Source of the DNA: Robiginitomaculum sp.
GTDB lineage: Bacteria; Pseudomonadota; Alphaproteobacteria; Caulobacterales; Maricaulaceae
Reading direction: 5' to 3'
Assembly: GCA_026993275.1 (NCBI GenBank)
Contig: JALWUB010000256.1
Coordinates: 1 to 20,667 of the forward strand
DNA: 20,667 nt
Both the position numbers and the translations under genes were made by a program. How positions within the stretch are numbered: position 1 is the first letter of the stretch; each line of letters starts with the position of its first letter. Shown here piece by piece: positions 14,130 through 20,667 of this stretch. The notes under the pieces are model-generated. The model did not search any database. It was given only the letters and a program-made list of their open reading frames with translations, and was not told where the DNA came from.

Positions 14130-17100
14130 ATGATGCCGGCTTTTGTCAAGTCATTTTTCGTTGCAGTGCTAAGCGCATTTGCTCTTCTTGTAATGTGCGC
14201 GTCTCCCGTGGCGGGGCGCGATTTTCCCTCTAACATTACTCTTGGCTCAACGGATCCCCTGTCCCATTTCGATCTGAACGGACTGATTGACAGCCGCACC
14301 TCGGTCAGCATTGGCGATGTGAACGGCGATGGCTATGGCGATCTGGTCATGGGTGTGCCGCTGGCCACGGGTGTGCTTGGCGGCGGCTCGGAGGAGCGCG
14401 GTGCGGTCTATGTGGTTTTTGGCACGGCTGCGGGGCTGCCCAGCAGCCTGGATGTGAGCACGCTGGACGGCACCAGGGGGTTTATCATCCAGGGGGCAGC
14501 CAGTCCTTTTTTCCCGGCTGATCCTGTCGGGTTTCATGCGGGCTGGTCGGTGGCTGCCAATGGCGATGTCAATGGTGACGGCTATGATGACATTCTCATC
14601 GGCATGCCCAACTGGCGCGCTGTTGGCATTACCAAGGCGGGCATGAGTTTGGTGTTCTATGGCCGTGGCGGCACGTTTGCGCCGACGGTCACCATTGATC
14701 CCTCATTGGCTCAGCAAGCAGGGTTTGCCAAGATAATCGGTGATTGCACCTCTCATGACGAGTGCGGGACATCGGTCGCTTACGCCGGTGATTTCAATGG
14801 CGATGGCCGGGATGATATTCTCATCGGTGCGCCATTTCACAATCTGGTCGGCGGGTTACAGAAATTTGGTGCCGCGCGGCTGATATTTGGCTCTGCGACG
14901 GTGCCGCTGCCAGAAAGTCCGCACAATACCGCGCAGGGGGTCAGAATTCAGCGTGTTGGTGCCTCGGACGGCAGCGAGTTTGGCCGTTCTGTCGCGGCGG
15001 CGGGCGATGTGGACGGGGACGGCTTTGATGACCTGATTATCGGCGCGCCGAAGGAAACCGCCAACGGGCGCTCCCAGTCAGGGCGCGCCTTTGTGGTATT
15101 TGGCATGTCCCAGGCGGACATTGCGGCCTGTGTGAACACGGAAAACGAACTGATCAACAACCAGTTCAACAATTGCGCGGCGCGCAGTTCCATCTGGATC
15201 GATGGTGCCAATGCCGGCGACGAGGCCGGCACTTCGGTGGCCGGGGCGGGGGATATCAATGGCGATGGCTTCGATGACCTGATTATCGGCGCGCCCAATG
15301 CCACGGCACCTGGCGGCCTGCTGGGCAAACCCGGTGCAGGCCAGATCTATGTGGTTTTTGGCAAGGCTTCGCCAACGGATTTTGACCTGGCCAGCATCAA
15401 AAGCGGCGGCGGCCTGACCGTTGACGGCTTTTTGTTTAACGGGGTGACTTCGGGCGATCATCTGGGCACGGCTGTGGCCGGTCCCGGGGATCTGAACAAT
15501 GACGGCATAGACGATATTGTTTTTGGCGCCCCCTTTGCCGATGGCACGACCTCGGACTTTGGCGCGGTCTATGCGATTTTTGGCACCAAGGGCAGTTTTG
15601 CTGACCGGCTTGGCATCAATTTTCTCAACGGCAACACCGGCTTCAAGGTCACGGGTGCAGGCAGCCTGTTCCGGCTCGGGCAATCCCTGGCAGGCGGCGG
15701 CGATGTCAACAAGGACGGCATTGCCGATCTGGCCATGGGGTCGCTCAGCGGCGGCCATGGCTATGTCCTTTATGGGGGGCCGCCCAACCATGCCCCCACG
15801 CCCAAGGATGACGATTTTTCCGTTGATGCAAACCTCATGCTGTCTGGTGCCGGGATCAATCTGGTCACCAATGACAATGGCCATGGCAAAGACAGCGATC
15901 CCGATGGCGACCCCGTCAGCATCTTCTCCGTCGCGACCCACAACCCCAATAATGCTACTTTTGTACTGCCCTCGGGCGCGCTGCTGCGCGGCGACAGCGC
16001 GGGCAATATTTTTTACGACCCCAACGGGGTCTATGATGCCCTCGGGCCGGGGTCTAGCGCCATCGACAGTTTTCAGTATCAAATCAAGGACACCCCTGCG
16101 GGTTTGCCCGCAAACTTTGCCAAAACCGGCTCGGCCACGGTCCGGATCACCGTTGCCGGGGTCAACGATCCGCCTGCCGGGTCTGTGCTCATCAGCGGCA
16201 CGGCCGTTGTCGGGCTAACCCTGGTTGCCGATGCTTCCGGCCTGACCGACCCGGACGGCCTGGGAACATTCAGCTATCAGTGGAAGCGCGATGGCAGCGC
16301 CATTTCCGGAGCCACCACCAGCAGCTATACCCTGGCCTCCGCCGATCAGGGCAAAGCCGTCTCGGTAACGGTTTCCTACACCGATGGCGGCGGCACGGCG
16401 CAAAGCGTGACCTCGGACCCCACTGCACCGGTGCAGGGCGGCTTTACCCTGAGCGTGACCAAATCGGGGCTGGGCAGCGGCACCCTGGACAGTGCGCCTG
16501 CCGGGATTTCATGTGGCAGCACCTGTAGCGCGCTCTTTGCCGCAGGCACCAGCGTGACGCTGACCCCGGCTGCCGCTGCCGGTTCGGCCTTTGCTGCCTG
16601 GAGCGGGGCGTGCAGCGGGCCGGGGGCCTGTGTGGTGGTCATGGACCAGGATCGCAGCGTTGATGCGCGCTTTGAGCTGTCCAGCCCGGGGGCGACAACC
16701 CTGTTTTCCTCGGTATTGCCGGCGGCGCGTTCCGGCTTTGTCGGCGGCGGCGCGATTACCGTGTTCGGCTCGGTCATCAATGCTGGCAGCAATGGTGCGC
16801 AGAACTGCCAGGTCAGCATCCCCGGCAGCGCGCCGGTCTCGTTGAGCTATCAGCCTACCAATGCCGCCAATGTGCCCAATGGCACTGCCGACAGCATGTT
16901 TGATCTGGCGCCGGGCGAGACCAGGTCTTTCATTTATGCCTTCACCCCTCTCAGCACCAGCACCGGCGTGGAGGTGTTTCCGAATACCGTCTGCGACAAT
17001 GCAAGCGTCGCTGCCATTCCCGGGGTCAATACGGTATTTTTATCCATTGCGGATCATGCGGTGCCAGACATTCTGTCCATTGGAGCCACGCCTTCGGGAG

Positions 17101-17471
17101 ACGGGATCATTACCGTGCCTGCAGGCAGCATCAGCTTCATGAGTGTGTCGGCCACCAATATCGGTGCCGGAGACAGTGCCGGGTCCGCCAACGCCTCCAT
17201 CACGGTAACGGCCGATGATGGCGGTGCCGGACTGCCACTGCTTGTCCAGGTGTGCGAGACCGATTCTGCCGGGACGTGTATCAGCCCTCTGGGCACGGGT
17301 CCGGTTACGTCCAATATCGGCTCAGGGGCCAGCTTTTTTGCCGTATTTGTCTCTGACCTGGCTTCCGGGGGCATCCCGCTGGACCCGGCAGGCAAGCGTA
17401 TTTTCCTGCGCTTCAAGGACAGCTCGGGGGTGACCCGCTCGGTTACCAGTGCCGCCGTGACCGTGCCCTGA
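14130..17471 (+). CDS. Secreted FG-GAP repeat protein, seven-bladed integrin-like propeller with Ig-like C-terminal domains
   Basis: A 1113-residue exported protein. A Sec signal peptide (hydrophobic 9-23, cleavage near ASPVAG, about 29) precedes seven FG-GAP repeats, each with a DxNxDGxxD calcium loop: Asp63, 146, 221, 293, 375, 454 and 525 start the loops, spaced 71-83 residues. Seven blades match integrin-alpha propellers. After about 553 come a cadherin/Ig-like segment (DDDFSVDANLMLSG..., DSDPDGDPVSIFS), an Ig-like domain at 680-765 (SYQWKRDGSAISGATTSSYTLASADQG), a bacterial-repeat domain at 771-850 (LSVTKSGLGSGTLDS..., disulfide-type Cys795/799/828/834), and a 260-residue C-terminal region with further cysteines. 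No anchor, lipobox or sorting tag is seen. Start is ATG 14130 or 14133, after GGGGGGTGG. Likely adhesion or matrix role is inference only. Confidence 0.92.
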   Translation: MMPAFVKSFFVAVLSAFALLVMCASPVAGRDFPSNITLGSTDPLSHFDLNGLIDSRTSVSIGDVNGDGYGDLVMGVPLATGVLGGGSEERGAVYVVFGTAAGLPSSLDVSTLDGTRGFIIQGAASPFFPADPVGFHAGWSVAANGDVNGDGYDDILIGMPNWRAVGITKAGMSLVFYGRGGTFAPTVTIDPSLAQQAGFAKIIGDCTSHDECGTSVAYAGDFNGDGRDDILIGAPFHNLVGGLQKFGAARLIFGSATVPLPESPHNTAQGVRIQRVGASDGSEFGRSVAAAGDVDGDGFDDLIIGAPKETANGRSQSGRAFVVFGMSQADIAACVNTENELINNQFNNCAARSSIWIDGANAGDEAGTSVAGAGDINGDGFDDLIIGAPNATAPGGLLGKPGAGQIYVVFGKASPTDFDLASIKSGGGLTVDGFLFNGVTSGDHLGTAVAGPGDLNNDGIDDIVFGAPFADGTTSDFGAVYAIFGTKGSFADRLGINFLNGNTGFKVTGAGSLFRLGQSLAGGGDVNKDGIADLAMGSLSGGHGYVLYGGPPNHAPTPKDDDFSVDANLMLSGAGINLVTNDNGHGKDSDPDGDPVSIFSVATHNPNNATFVLPSGALLRGDSAGNIFYDPNGVYDALGPGSSAIDSFQYQIKDTPAGLPANFAKTGSATVRITVAGVNDPPAGSVLISGTAVVGLTLVADASGLTDPDGLGTFSYQWKRDGSAISGATTSSYTLASADQGKAVSVTVSYTDGGGTAQSVTSDPTAPVQGGFTLSVTKSGLGSGTLDSAPAGISCGSTCSALFAAGTSVTLTPAAAAGSAFAAWSGACSGPGACVVVMDQDRSVDARFELSSPGATTLFSSVLPAARSGFVGGGAITVFGSVINAGSNGAQNCQVSIPGSAPVSLSYQPTNAANVPNGTADSMFDLAPGETRSFIYAFTPLSTSTGVEVFPNTVCDNASVAAIPGVNTVFLSIADHAVPDILSIGATPSGDGIITVPAGSISFMSVSATNIGAGDSAGSANASITVTADDGGAGLPLLVQVCETDSAGTCISPLGTGPVTSNIGSGASFFAVFVSDLASGGIPLDPAGKRIFLRFKDSSGVTRSVTSAAVTVP

Positions 17472-17548
17472 ATCGCGGCTTGCCCTGCCCCTGGCAGTGT
17501 TGGCATGATTGCGCCTAGCACAAATCGCAAGACAAGAGGGGTTCAGCC

Positions 17549-19003
17549 ATGGGCGCGGAGACTGTCATCATCGAAAAGAACTTCATCAATGGCGCGTGGG
17601 AAGACAGCGGCGGGGAAAAAATCGCTGTCATCGACCCGGTGACCGAACAGCCCATTGGCCATGTCTGCGAGGCCAGCGCCGCCGATGTGGACCGCGCCGT
17701 GGCTGCCGCCAATGCCGCCTTTCCCGCCTGGAGCGCGCTGACCGGGGCCGAGCGCGCCGCCTTTATCCGCAGGCTCAGCGCCGCCATCCGGGCCCATATG
17801 GATGATCTGGTGGCCTTGCAAAAACGCAATTGCGGCAAGCCGCCCGCCGAAGCCGAGGCCGATTTTACCGGCAGCATCGAGTGCCTTGACTATTTTGCCT
17901 CCCAGGCAGAAGCGCTGGATGCGCGCCGCCAGCAGGACATTGCCTATGACATTCCCGGCATGGCCTCGGTCACCCGGCTGGAGCCCATGGGGCCGGCGGG
18001 TTTCATCCTGCCCTGGAACTTTCCCATGAAAATCTGCGCCTGGAAGCTGGGGCCGGCCCTGGCCGCGGGCTGCACCGTGGTTATCAAGCCATCCGAAATC
18101 GCCCCCTTTACCGACACCTTCTGGGGCTTGGCCGCTGAAGAGGCCGGGCTGCCCGCGGGGGTGCTCAACGTGGTCAACGGACGCGGCGCGGTCACCGGCG
18201 CGGCCCTGGCGGAGCACCCGGACCTGCGCAAGATCGCCTTCACCGGCTCGACCCGCACCGGCAAGGCGGTGATGCAGGCTGCCACCAATGGTGTCAAGAA
18301 CATCGGCCTTGAGCTTGGCGGCAAGTCCCCCATTGTGGTGTTCGAGGACGCCGACCTGGACCTGGCCGCGCGCCTGGCCGCCGAGGGCGTGTTCTACAAT
18401 AGCGGCCAGTGCTGCAATGCCACCGGCCGCCTGCTGGTGCAGGACAGCATCAAGGAGGCGCTGACGGAAAAACTGCTCGATGAGTTCGCGAAAGTGGTGC
18501 TGGGCGCCCCGGACACCCCGGGCATGACCATGGGGCCGCTGGCCTCGAAGGCGCAATATGACAAGGTGACCGGCTATATGGAGATTGCCCGCAAAGAGGG
18601 CCTGAAATGCCTCGCCGGCGGCGGCCCGGCGGCACAGTTCAACAGCGGCTATTTCGTCGAGCCGACACTCTACACCGATGTGCCCAGGGAATCGCGCCTG
18701 TGGAATGAGGAAATTTTCGGCCCGGTGCTGTGCCTGCGCAGCTTTGCCAGCGAGGAGGAGGCCGTGCGCGAGGCCAATGACACCGAATACGGCCTTGCCG
18801 CCACCATCGTCACGGAAGACGACGCCCGCGCCGCCCGGGTTGCCGCCAGGCTGGAGGCCGGGCACATCTACACCAACACCTCGGTGGCGATTCCGCCGCA
18901 GACCAGCTGGGGCGGCTTCAAGCAATCGGGCATTGGCCGCGAGCTTGGCCCCTGGGGCCTGGCCGGGTTTCTGGAAGTCAAGACCGTGACGTCGCGGGCC
19001 TAG
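17549..19003 (+). CDS. NAD(P)-dependent aldehyde dehydrogenase (betaine-aldehyde dehydrogenase-like)
   Basis: Oxidises an aldehyde to the acid with NAD(P). The 484-residue cytoplasmic protein has the standard ALDH layout: FINGAWEDS near the N-terminus, PWNFPM with Asn157, the cofactor lysine in VIKPSE (Lys180), FTGSTRTGKAV (231-241), general base Glu255 in LELGGKSP, catalytic Cys289 in NSGQCC, EEIFGPVL and the C-terminal GGFKQSGIGRELG. The form LGGKSPIVVFEDADLDLA and WGGFKQSGIGRELGPWGL resemble betaine or amino-aldehyde dehydrogenases (ALDH9/10), but substrate is not settled and no choline-oxidation gene is nearby. ATG at 17549 is preceded by GAGGGG at a good distance. It stands 77 bases after the FG-GAP gene and converges on merR, with 15 bases between the stops. 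Confidence 0.94.
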   Translation: MGAETVIIEKNFINGAWEDSGGEKIAVIDPVTEQPIGHVCEASAADVDRAVAAANAAFPAWSALTGAERAAFIRRLSAAIRAHMDDLVALQKRNCGKPPAEAEADFTGSIECLDYFASQAEALDARRQQDIAYDIPGMASVTRLEPMGPAGFILPWNFPMKICAWKLGPALAAGCTVVIKPSEIAPFTDTFWGLAAEEAGLPAGVLNVVNGRGAVTGAALAEHPDLRKIAFTGSTRTGKAVMQAATNGVKNIGLELGGKSPIVVFEDADLDLAARLAAEGVFYNSGQCCNATGRLLVQDSIKEALTEKLLDEFAKVVLGAPDTPGMTMGPLASKAQYDKVTGYMEIARKEGLKCLAGGGPAAQFNSGYFVEPTLYTDVPRESRLWNEEIFGPVLCLRSFASEEEAVREANDTEYGLAATIVTEDDARAARVAARLEAGHIYTNTSVAIPPQTSWGGFKQSGIGRELGPWGLAGFLEVKTVTSRA

Positions 19004-19018
19004 GCGGTATTAGCCTTT

Positions 19019-19423
19019 CTATACCTGCATCAGGGTTTCCAGCATCGGGCAGGCCGGGGCAGGCTCGTTTTCATTGACGCAATTGCGGGTCAGCGCCTGC
19101 AGGGTCTTTTGCATGCGCCGCAAGTCCTTGAGCTTGCCATTGATGGCTGCCAGCTGGCGGCGGGCGGTGCGGGCCGCTTCGGCGCAGGAGTGCGCACCGC
19201 CTTGCGCCAGCGCTTGCAGATCGCGAATCTCGTCCAGGGAAAAGCCCAATTCCCGGCACCGGCGGATAAAGCCAAGCCGCGCCACATCGCCGTCATCATA
19301 ACTGCGGAACCGGCCGCCCGCGCGCGGCGGCTCCGGGATCAGGCCGATGCGTTCATAATAGCGTATGGTCTCGATATGCACGCCGGTGCGGCGTGACAAG
19401 GCACCGATTCTGAAAGGTTTCAT
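19019..19423 (-). CDS. merR: Mercury-responsive transcriptional regulator MerR
   Basis: A 134-residue MerR-family regulator. The N-terminal winged HTH is FRIGALSRRTGVHIETIRYYERIGLIPEPPR (4-34) followed by GRFRSYDDGDVARLGFIRRCRELGFSLDEI, then a dimerisation helix. Three cysteines, Cys80 (AHSCAEA), Cys115 (TRNCVNE) and Cys125 (PAPACPML), match the Hg(II)-binding triad of Tn501 MerR (Cys82, 117, 126), with spacing 35 and 10 here against 35 and 9. The frame is open upstream to 19564, but that would overrun merC; the ATG at 19423 starts two residues before the usual N-terminus. It is divergent from merC-merT-merP, and a MerR-type operator lies between. In known systems apo-MerR represses and Hg-MerR activates the structural genes while limiting its own. 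Confidence 0.93.
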   Translation of the reverse strand: MKPFRIGALSRRTGVHIETIRYYERIGLIPEPPRAGGRFRSYDDGDVARLGFIRRCRELGFSLDEIRDLQALAQGGAHSCAEAARTARRQLAAINGKLKDLRRMQKTLQALTRNCVNENEPAPACPMLETLMQV

Positions 19424-19452
19424 GGCTCTGCCTTTCCGGCTGAAAAAAGCGC

Positions 19453-19483
19453 TTGATTCTGTAGCGGCTACAGATGCCATAGT
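19453..19483 (+). promoter_or_regulatory. mer operator/promoter (MerR-type, 19-bp spacer)
   Basis: TTGATT (-35, 19453-19458) and CATAGT (-10, 19478-19483) are separated by 19 bases, longer than the usual 17, as in promoters that MerR remodels. The spacer holds a perfect 8-1-8 dyad, TCTGTAGCGGCTACAGA (19458-19474), the expected MerR dimer site. It lies 53 bases before the merC ATG and 29 bases from the merR start. Confidence 0.75.
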
Positions 19484-19536
19484 CTCTGCCACAGGGCAAA
19501 CCGGCCCTGTCAGATCAGCGAAGGGCAAGAGCACGA

Positions 19537-19944
19537 ATGAGTAATCCAGTTCCTTTTTTGTCACGCCTTGGTGAAGGCTCCGGCGCCATTGGCGCCTTTG
19601 TGTCCGCCATGGGCTGCTCCATGTGTTTTCCGGCGATTGCCAGTTTTGGCGCCGCCATCGGCTTAGGGTTTCTGAGCCGGTGGGAGCAGCTTTTCATCCA
19701 TACCCTGATGCCGCTGTTCGCGGTTCTGGCGCTGCTCGCCGCGGCGCTGGGCTGGCTGGCACATCACAATCTCTGGCGCTCGCTTCTGGGCATGATCGGC
19801 CCCGCCCTTGTGCTGGTGGCACTTTACCCGCTGTTTCGCTCGGAAATGCGCAATCCGGTGCTCTATAGCGGCCTGGCGCTGATGCTGGCCTATTCCATCT
19901 GGGATATTTTCCTGCGCCGCCGCACCGGCAAGGCGGCGGCATGA
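19537..19944 (+). CDS. merC: Mercury transporter MerC
   Basis: An inner-membrane Hg(II) uptake protein with four predicted transmembrane helices. The 135-residue sequence contains the family motif SAMGCSMCFPAIASFGAAIGLGFLSRWE, with the Hg-binding pair Cys27 and Cys30 (Tn21 MerC Cys22/Cys25), and SLLGMIGPALV and SIWDIFL. Unlike Tn21 MerC, there are no C-terminal cysteines: the protein ends in LRRRTGKAAA. In Tn21 the C-terminal pair is, to my recollection, dispensable for uptake, so this protein may still be active. It is the first gene of the operon; its stop overlaps the merT start as ATGA (19941-19944). ATG at 19537 follows AAGGGCAAGAG. Confidence 0.93.
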   Translation: MSNPVPFLSRLGEGSGAIGAFVSAMGCSMCFPAIASFGAAIGLGFLSRWEQLFIHTLMPLFAVLALLAAALGWLAHHNLWRSLLGMIGPALVLVALYPLFRSEMRNPVLYSGLALMLAYSIWDIFLRRRTGKAAA

Positions 19945-20315
19945 GCACCGCTGGCGATATGCAGCCGCAGCGGGACCGCAAGGGCCTGCTGGCCGCTGGC
20001 GGCATCATCGGTGCGGTGCTGGCTTCGGCCTGCTGCATCGGCCCGCTGGTGCTGCTGACCCTGGGGATCAGCGGCGCCTGGATCAGCAATCTGACGGCGC
20101 TGGAGCCGTTCAAGCCCTATTTTGCCGCTGTCACGCTTGGCCTGATCGGGCTGGGGTTTTGGCAGGTCTATTTCAGGCCAAAACCAGCGTGCGAAGAAGG
20201 CAGCTATTGCGCCAGCCCCAGATCCGGCCTCGTCATCCAGATCGCCCTGTGGGCGGCCCTGGCGCTCGTTCTCGCTGCCCTGAGCATCGATTACTGGGCA
20301 CCGCTGTTTTACTGA
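19941..20315 (+). CDS. merT: Mercuric ion transporter MerT
   Basis: The main inner-membrane mercuric transporter, passing Hg(II) from MerP to cytosolic mercuric reductase. The 124 residues have three predicted helices (about 17-43, 60-78, 95-117). The Hg-binding pair Cys31/Cys32 sits in the first helix (LASACCIGPLVLL), and the cytoplasmic loop holds the second pair Cys84 and Cys90 (PKPACEEGSYCASP), as in Tn501/Tn21 MerT. The N-terminus (about 12 residues) is polar and slightly longer than usual. It begins inside the merC stop (4-base overlap) and is followed after 35 bases by merP, which has its own ribosome-binding site. Position after merC rather than directly after merR is unusual. Confidence 0.93.
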   Translation: MSTAGDMQPQRDRKGLLAAGGIIGAVLASACCIGPLVLLTLGISGAWISNLTALEPFKPYFAAVTLGLIGLGFWQVYFRPKPACEEGSYCASPRSGLVIQIALWAALALVLAALSIDYWAPLFY

Positions 20316-20350
20316 CTTCCTCGCATGCCTTTTCACTCAAGGAGACCGTC

Positions 20351-20667
20351 ATGACCACGACACACCGCAAAACCCTCTCCGTGCTTGCCGCCGTGGCGCT
20401 GAGCGCTGCAGCCGTCACTGCCATGGTGCGGCCGGTCGCGGCCGAGCCCGCCGCCGCCGCGCACCAGACGCTGCAGCATCAGACCTTCACCATCGACAAC
20501 ATGACCTGTGCCATGTGCCCGATTACCGTGCGCAAGGCCATGCAAAAGGTGGACGGGGTGCAATCGGTCAAGGTTGATTTTGACAGCAAGACCGCCAGCG
20601 TCACCTTTGACCCGGCAAAGGCCAGCGCCGCAGACATCGCTGCGGCGTCCACCAGGGCAGGCTATCC
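20351..20667 (+). CDS. merP: Periplasmic mercury-binding protein MerP, 3' truncated by window
   Basis: The window holds the first 105 codons; the frame is open at the right edge. A Sec signal peptide (MTTTHRK, then a hydrophobic stretch to about 25, cleavage near VAA at 31) precedes a heavy-metal-associated domain with the Hg-binding motif NMTCAMC (Cys53, Cys56) and ITVRKAMQKVDGVQSVKVDF, close to MerP. In the periplasm MerP binds Hg(II) and hands it to MerT. Start is ATG 20351 with a good AAGGAG site (20339-20344). Only the last few residues of the domain lie outside. Confidence 0.93.
   Translation, partial: MTTTHRKTLSVLAAVALSAAAVTAMVRPVAAEPAAAAHQTLQHQTFTIDNMTCAMCPITVRKAMQKVDGVQSVKVDFDSKTASVTFDPAKASAADIAAASTRAGY

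Noticed and set aside
14190..14204. Lipobox at Cys23 of the FG-GAP protein
   Set aside because: The residues before the cysteine are LVM, and Met at -1 does not fit a lipobox; a normal Sec signal peptide is more likely.
15078..16082. 334-codon open frame antisense to the FG-GAP gene
   Set aside because: It mirrors the repetitive FG-GAP codons and has no independent features.
17481..17505. Hairpin CTGCC-CCT-GGCAG after the FG-GAP gene as a terminator
   Set aside because: Only a 5-base stem with no T-run; it may be chance in GC-rich DNA.
17499..17520. TGGCATGATTGC as a sigma-54 promoter before the aldehyde dehydrogenase
   Set aside because: The GG-to-GC distance is 8 bases where about 11 are needed.
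17543..18925. 460-codon open frame antisense to the aldehyde dehydrogenase
   Set aside because: Shadow frame; the sense strand has intact catalytic residues.
19424..19564. N-terminal extension of MerR by 47 residues
   Set aside because: It would cross the mer promoter and the merC start; the ATG at 19423 fits the family.
1..20667. tRNA, rRNA, CRISPR, transposase or prophage genes
   Set aside because: None were recognised on either strand; apart from the palindromic repeats near 13.3-14.0 kb and the FG-GAP repeats, no repeated structure stood out.

Overview
The window is GC-rich, densely packed chromosomal DNA. Protein sequences and the style of the intergenic repeat suggest a free-living alphaproteobacterium. 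Hints are the rhizobial-type palindromic repeat downstream of the membrane protein near 13.4 kb, SqdB of the sulfolipid type, and the general look of GlmM, GalU, PurD, XseA and RhlE. The order or genus cannot be fixed from the sequence alone. No rRNA, tRNA, CRISPR array, transposase or phage gene was seen.

Layout, left to right. (1) Envelope and sugar-nucleotide block, 1-5519: the 3' part of an MsbA-like ABC exporter; convergent glmM (glucosamine-1-phosphate synthesis); divergent from it a translationally coupled galU-sqdB pair (UDP-glucose, then UDP-sulfoquinovose); and a convergent GT26 (WecG/TagA-type) glycosyltransferase. (2) A probable three-gene electrophile-damage operon, 5666-7576: an AraC-HTH/alkylguanine methyltransferase fusion, a three-helix membrane protein of unknown function, and glyoxalase I. 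(3) Leftward purD coupled by ATGA overlap to an exported metal-dependent amidohydrolase, 7586-10170; xseA diverges from purD. (4) Leftward DEAD-box helicase of the RhlE type with a long upstream region, then a composite palindromic repeat that abuts the stop codon of a small four-helix membrane protein. (5) A 1113-residue secreted protein with a seven-bladed FG-GAP (integrin-alpha-like) propeller and Ig-like and other C-terminal domains. (6) An aldehyde dehydrogenase. (7) A mercury-resistance locus at the right edge: merR divergent from merC-merT-merP, with a clear MerR-type promoter (19-bp spacer carrying a dyad). merP runs off the window and merA, if present, lies beyond it.

Most genes are in known families. 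The parts least explained are the galU-sqdB pair with no sulfolipid transferase nearby, the Ogt/membrane protein/GloA operon, the secreted FG-GAP protein with its unnamed C-terminal region, the nested palindromic repeat, and the merC-first mer operon with a shortened MerC. I did not find convincing evidence for a wholly new multi-gene system.
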